From Gp6-AA40 sp963723495 (lineage in GTDB: Bacteria > Acidobacteriota > Vicinamibacteria > Vicinamibacterales > UBA2999), in contig CAVRQR010000008.1 in assembly GCA_963723495.1 (NCBI GenBank), positions 124,001 to 188,000 on the forward strand: 64,000 bases of DNA. The letters are read 5' to 3'. Position 1 is the stretch's first letter. The number at the start of each line of letters is the position of its first letter. The translations under genes and the position numbers were made by a program. Below the pieces are notes generated by a model, which saw only the letters and a program-made list of their open reading frames with translations, had not been told where the DNA came from and ran no database searches. Shown one piece after another: positions 63,944 to 64,000 of this stretch.

Positions 63944-64000
63944 GAATGAAGTTGTCCACGCCGTTGGGACCGTAACACTCTGGGGCTGAATCCGTGCGGA

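Noticed and set aside
1..64000. tRNA, rRNA, CRISPR arrays and phage modules
   Set aside because: No TTCGAATC-type T-loops in cloverleaf context, no rRNA-like sequence, no regular repeat-spacer array and no phage structural genes were seen.

Overview
The window looks like a chromosomal piece of a GC-rich Acidobacteriota genome, most likely a soil Vicinamibacteria-type organism. The evidence is a large ADOP-type MacB/FtsX permease, a DUF1592/DUF1552 gene pair beside a secreted ankyrin protein, several BACON-domain lipoproteins, and a choice-of-anchor-B protein. This placement is inference from gene content; there is no rRNA gene or other phylogenetic marker.

Layout. 1-6.6 kb (minus strand): an operon for an aromatic meta-cleavage route (two amidohydrolase-fold enzymes, one a clear LigJ relative; a TauABC/SsuABC-like uptake system; a class III extradiol dioxygenase; an RraA-fold aldolase). 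6.8-8.6 kb: a small zinc-ribbon protein and a cytochrome P450. 8.7-12.2 kb (minus): frdABCD preceded by a small cysteine protein. 12.6-23.5 kb: a secreted LVIVD-like protein, an ADOP permease with a palindrome across its start codon, two bacterial PH-domain membrane proteins, a hybrid histidine kinase and a VOC protein. 23.9-29.5 kb: a three-gene RND efflux system. 29.7-33.3 kb: four minor type IV pilin genes. 33.4-40.1 kb: greB, a DUF4142 protein, a BACON lipoprotein, a lone hoxX, small proteins and an HU-like protein.

40.1-42.35 kb holds a degraded DUF1552 copy and a tandem duplication of about 0.93 kb. 42.4-47.7 kb (minus) is a compact five-gene partner-switching operon: STAS, a metallo-beta-lactamase-fold protein with a degenerate kinase-like tail, an amino-acid-type periplasmic binding protein, a SpoIIE/RsbU phosphatase and an RsbW-like kinase. 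This is the best candidate for an undescribed system. 48.0-51.0 kb is a mosaic of foreign fragments (viroplasmin/RNase H N-terminus, IS630 transposase, lower-GC APC permease, IS91-like remnant) bounded by a 69-bp direct repeat; inside it lies a 136-base run without any C. 51-56.5 kb: DUF1552, DUF1592 and ankyrin genes. 57-64 kb: a transposase fragment, a TylF-type methyltransferase, an ArsR/SRPBCC pair behind a palindromic operator, a proline-rich lipoprotein, a cupin fragment, an FAD monooxygenase and small proteins.

About twenty otherwise well-conserved genes are broken by single-base shifts, mostly in short homopolymers or dinucleotide runs. This fits an incompletely polished long-read assembly at least as well as real pseudogenes. 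Such genes are given here as one gene with the shift position noted.
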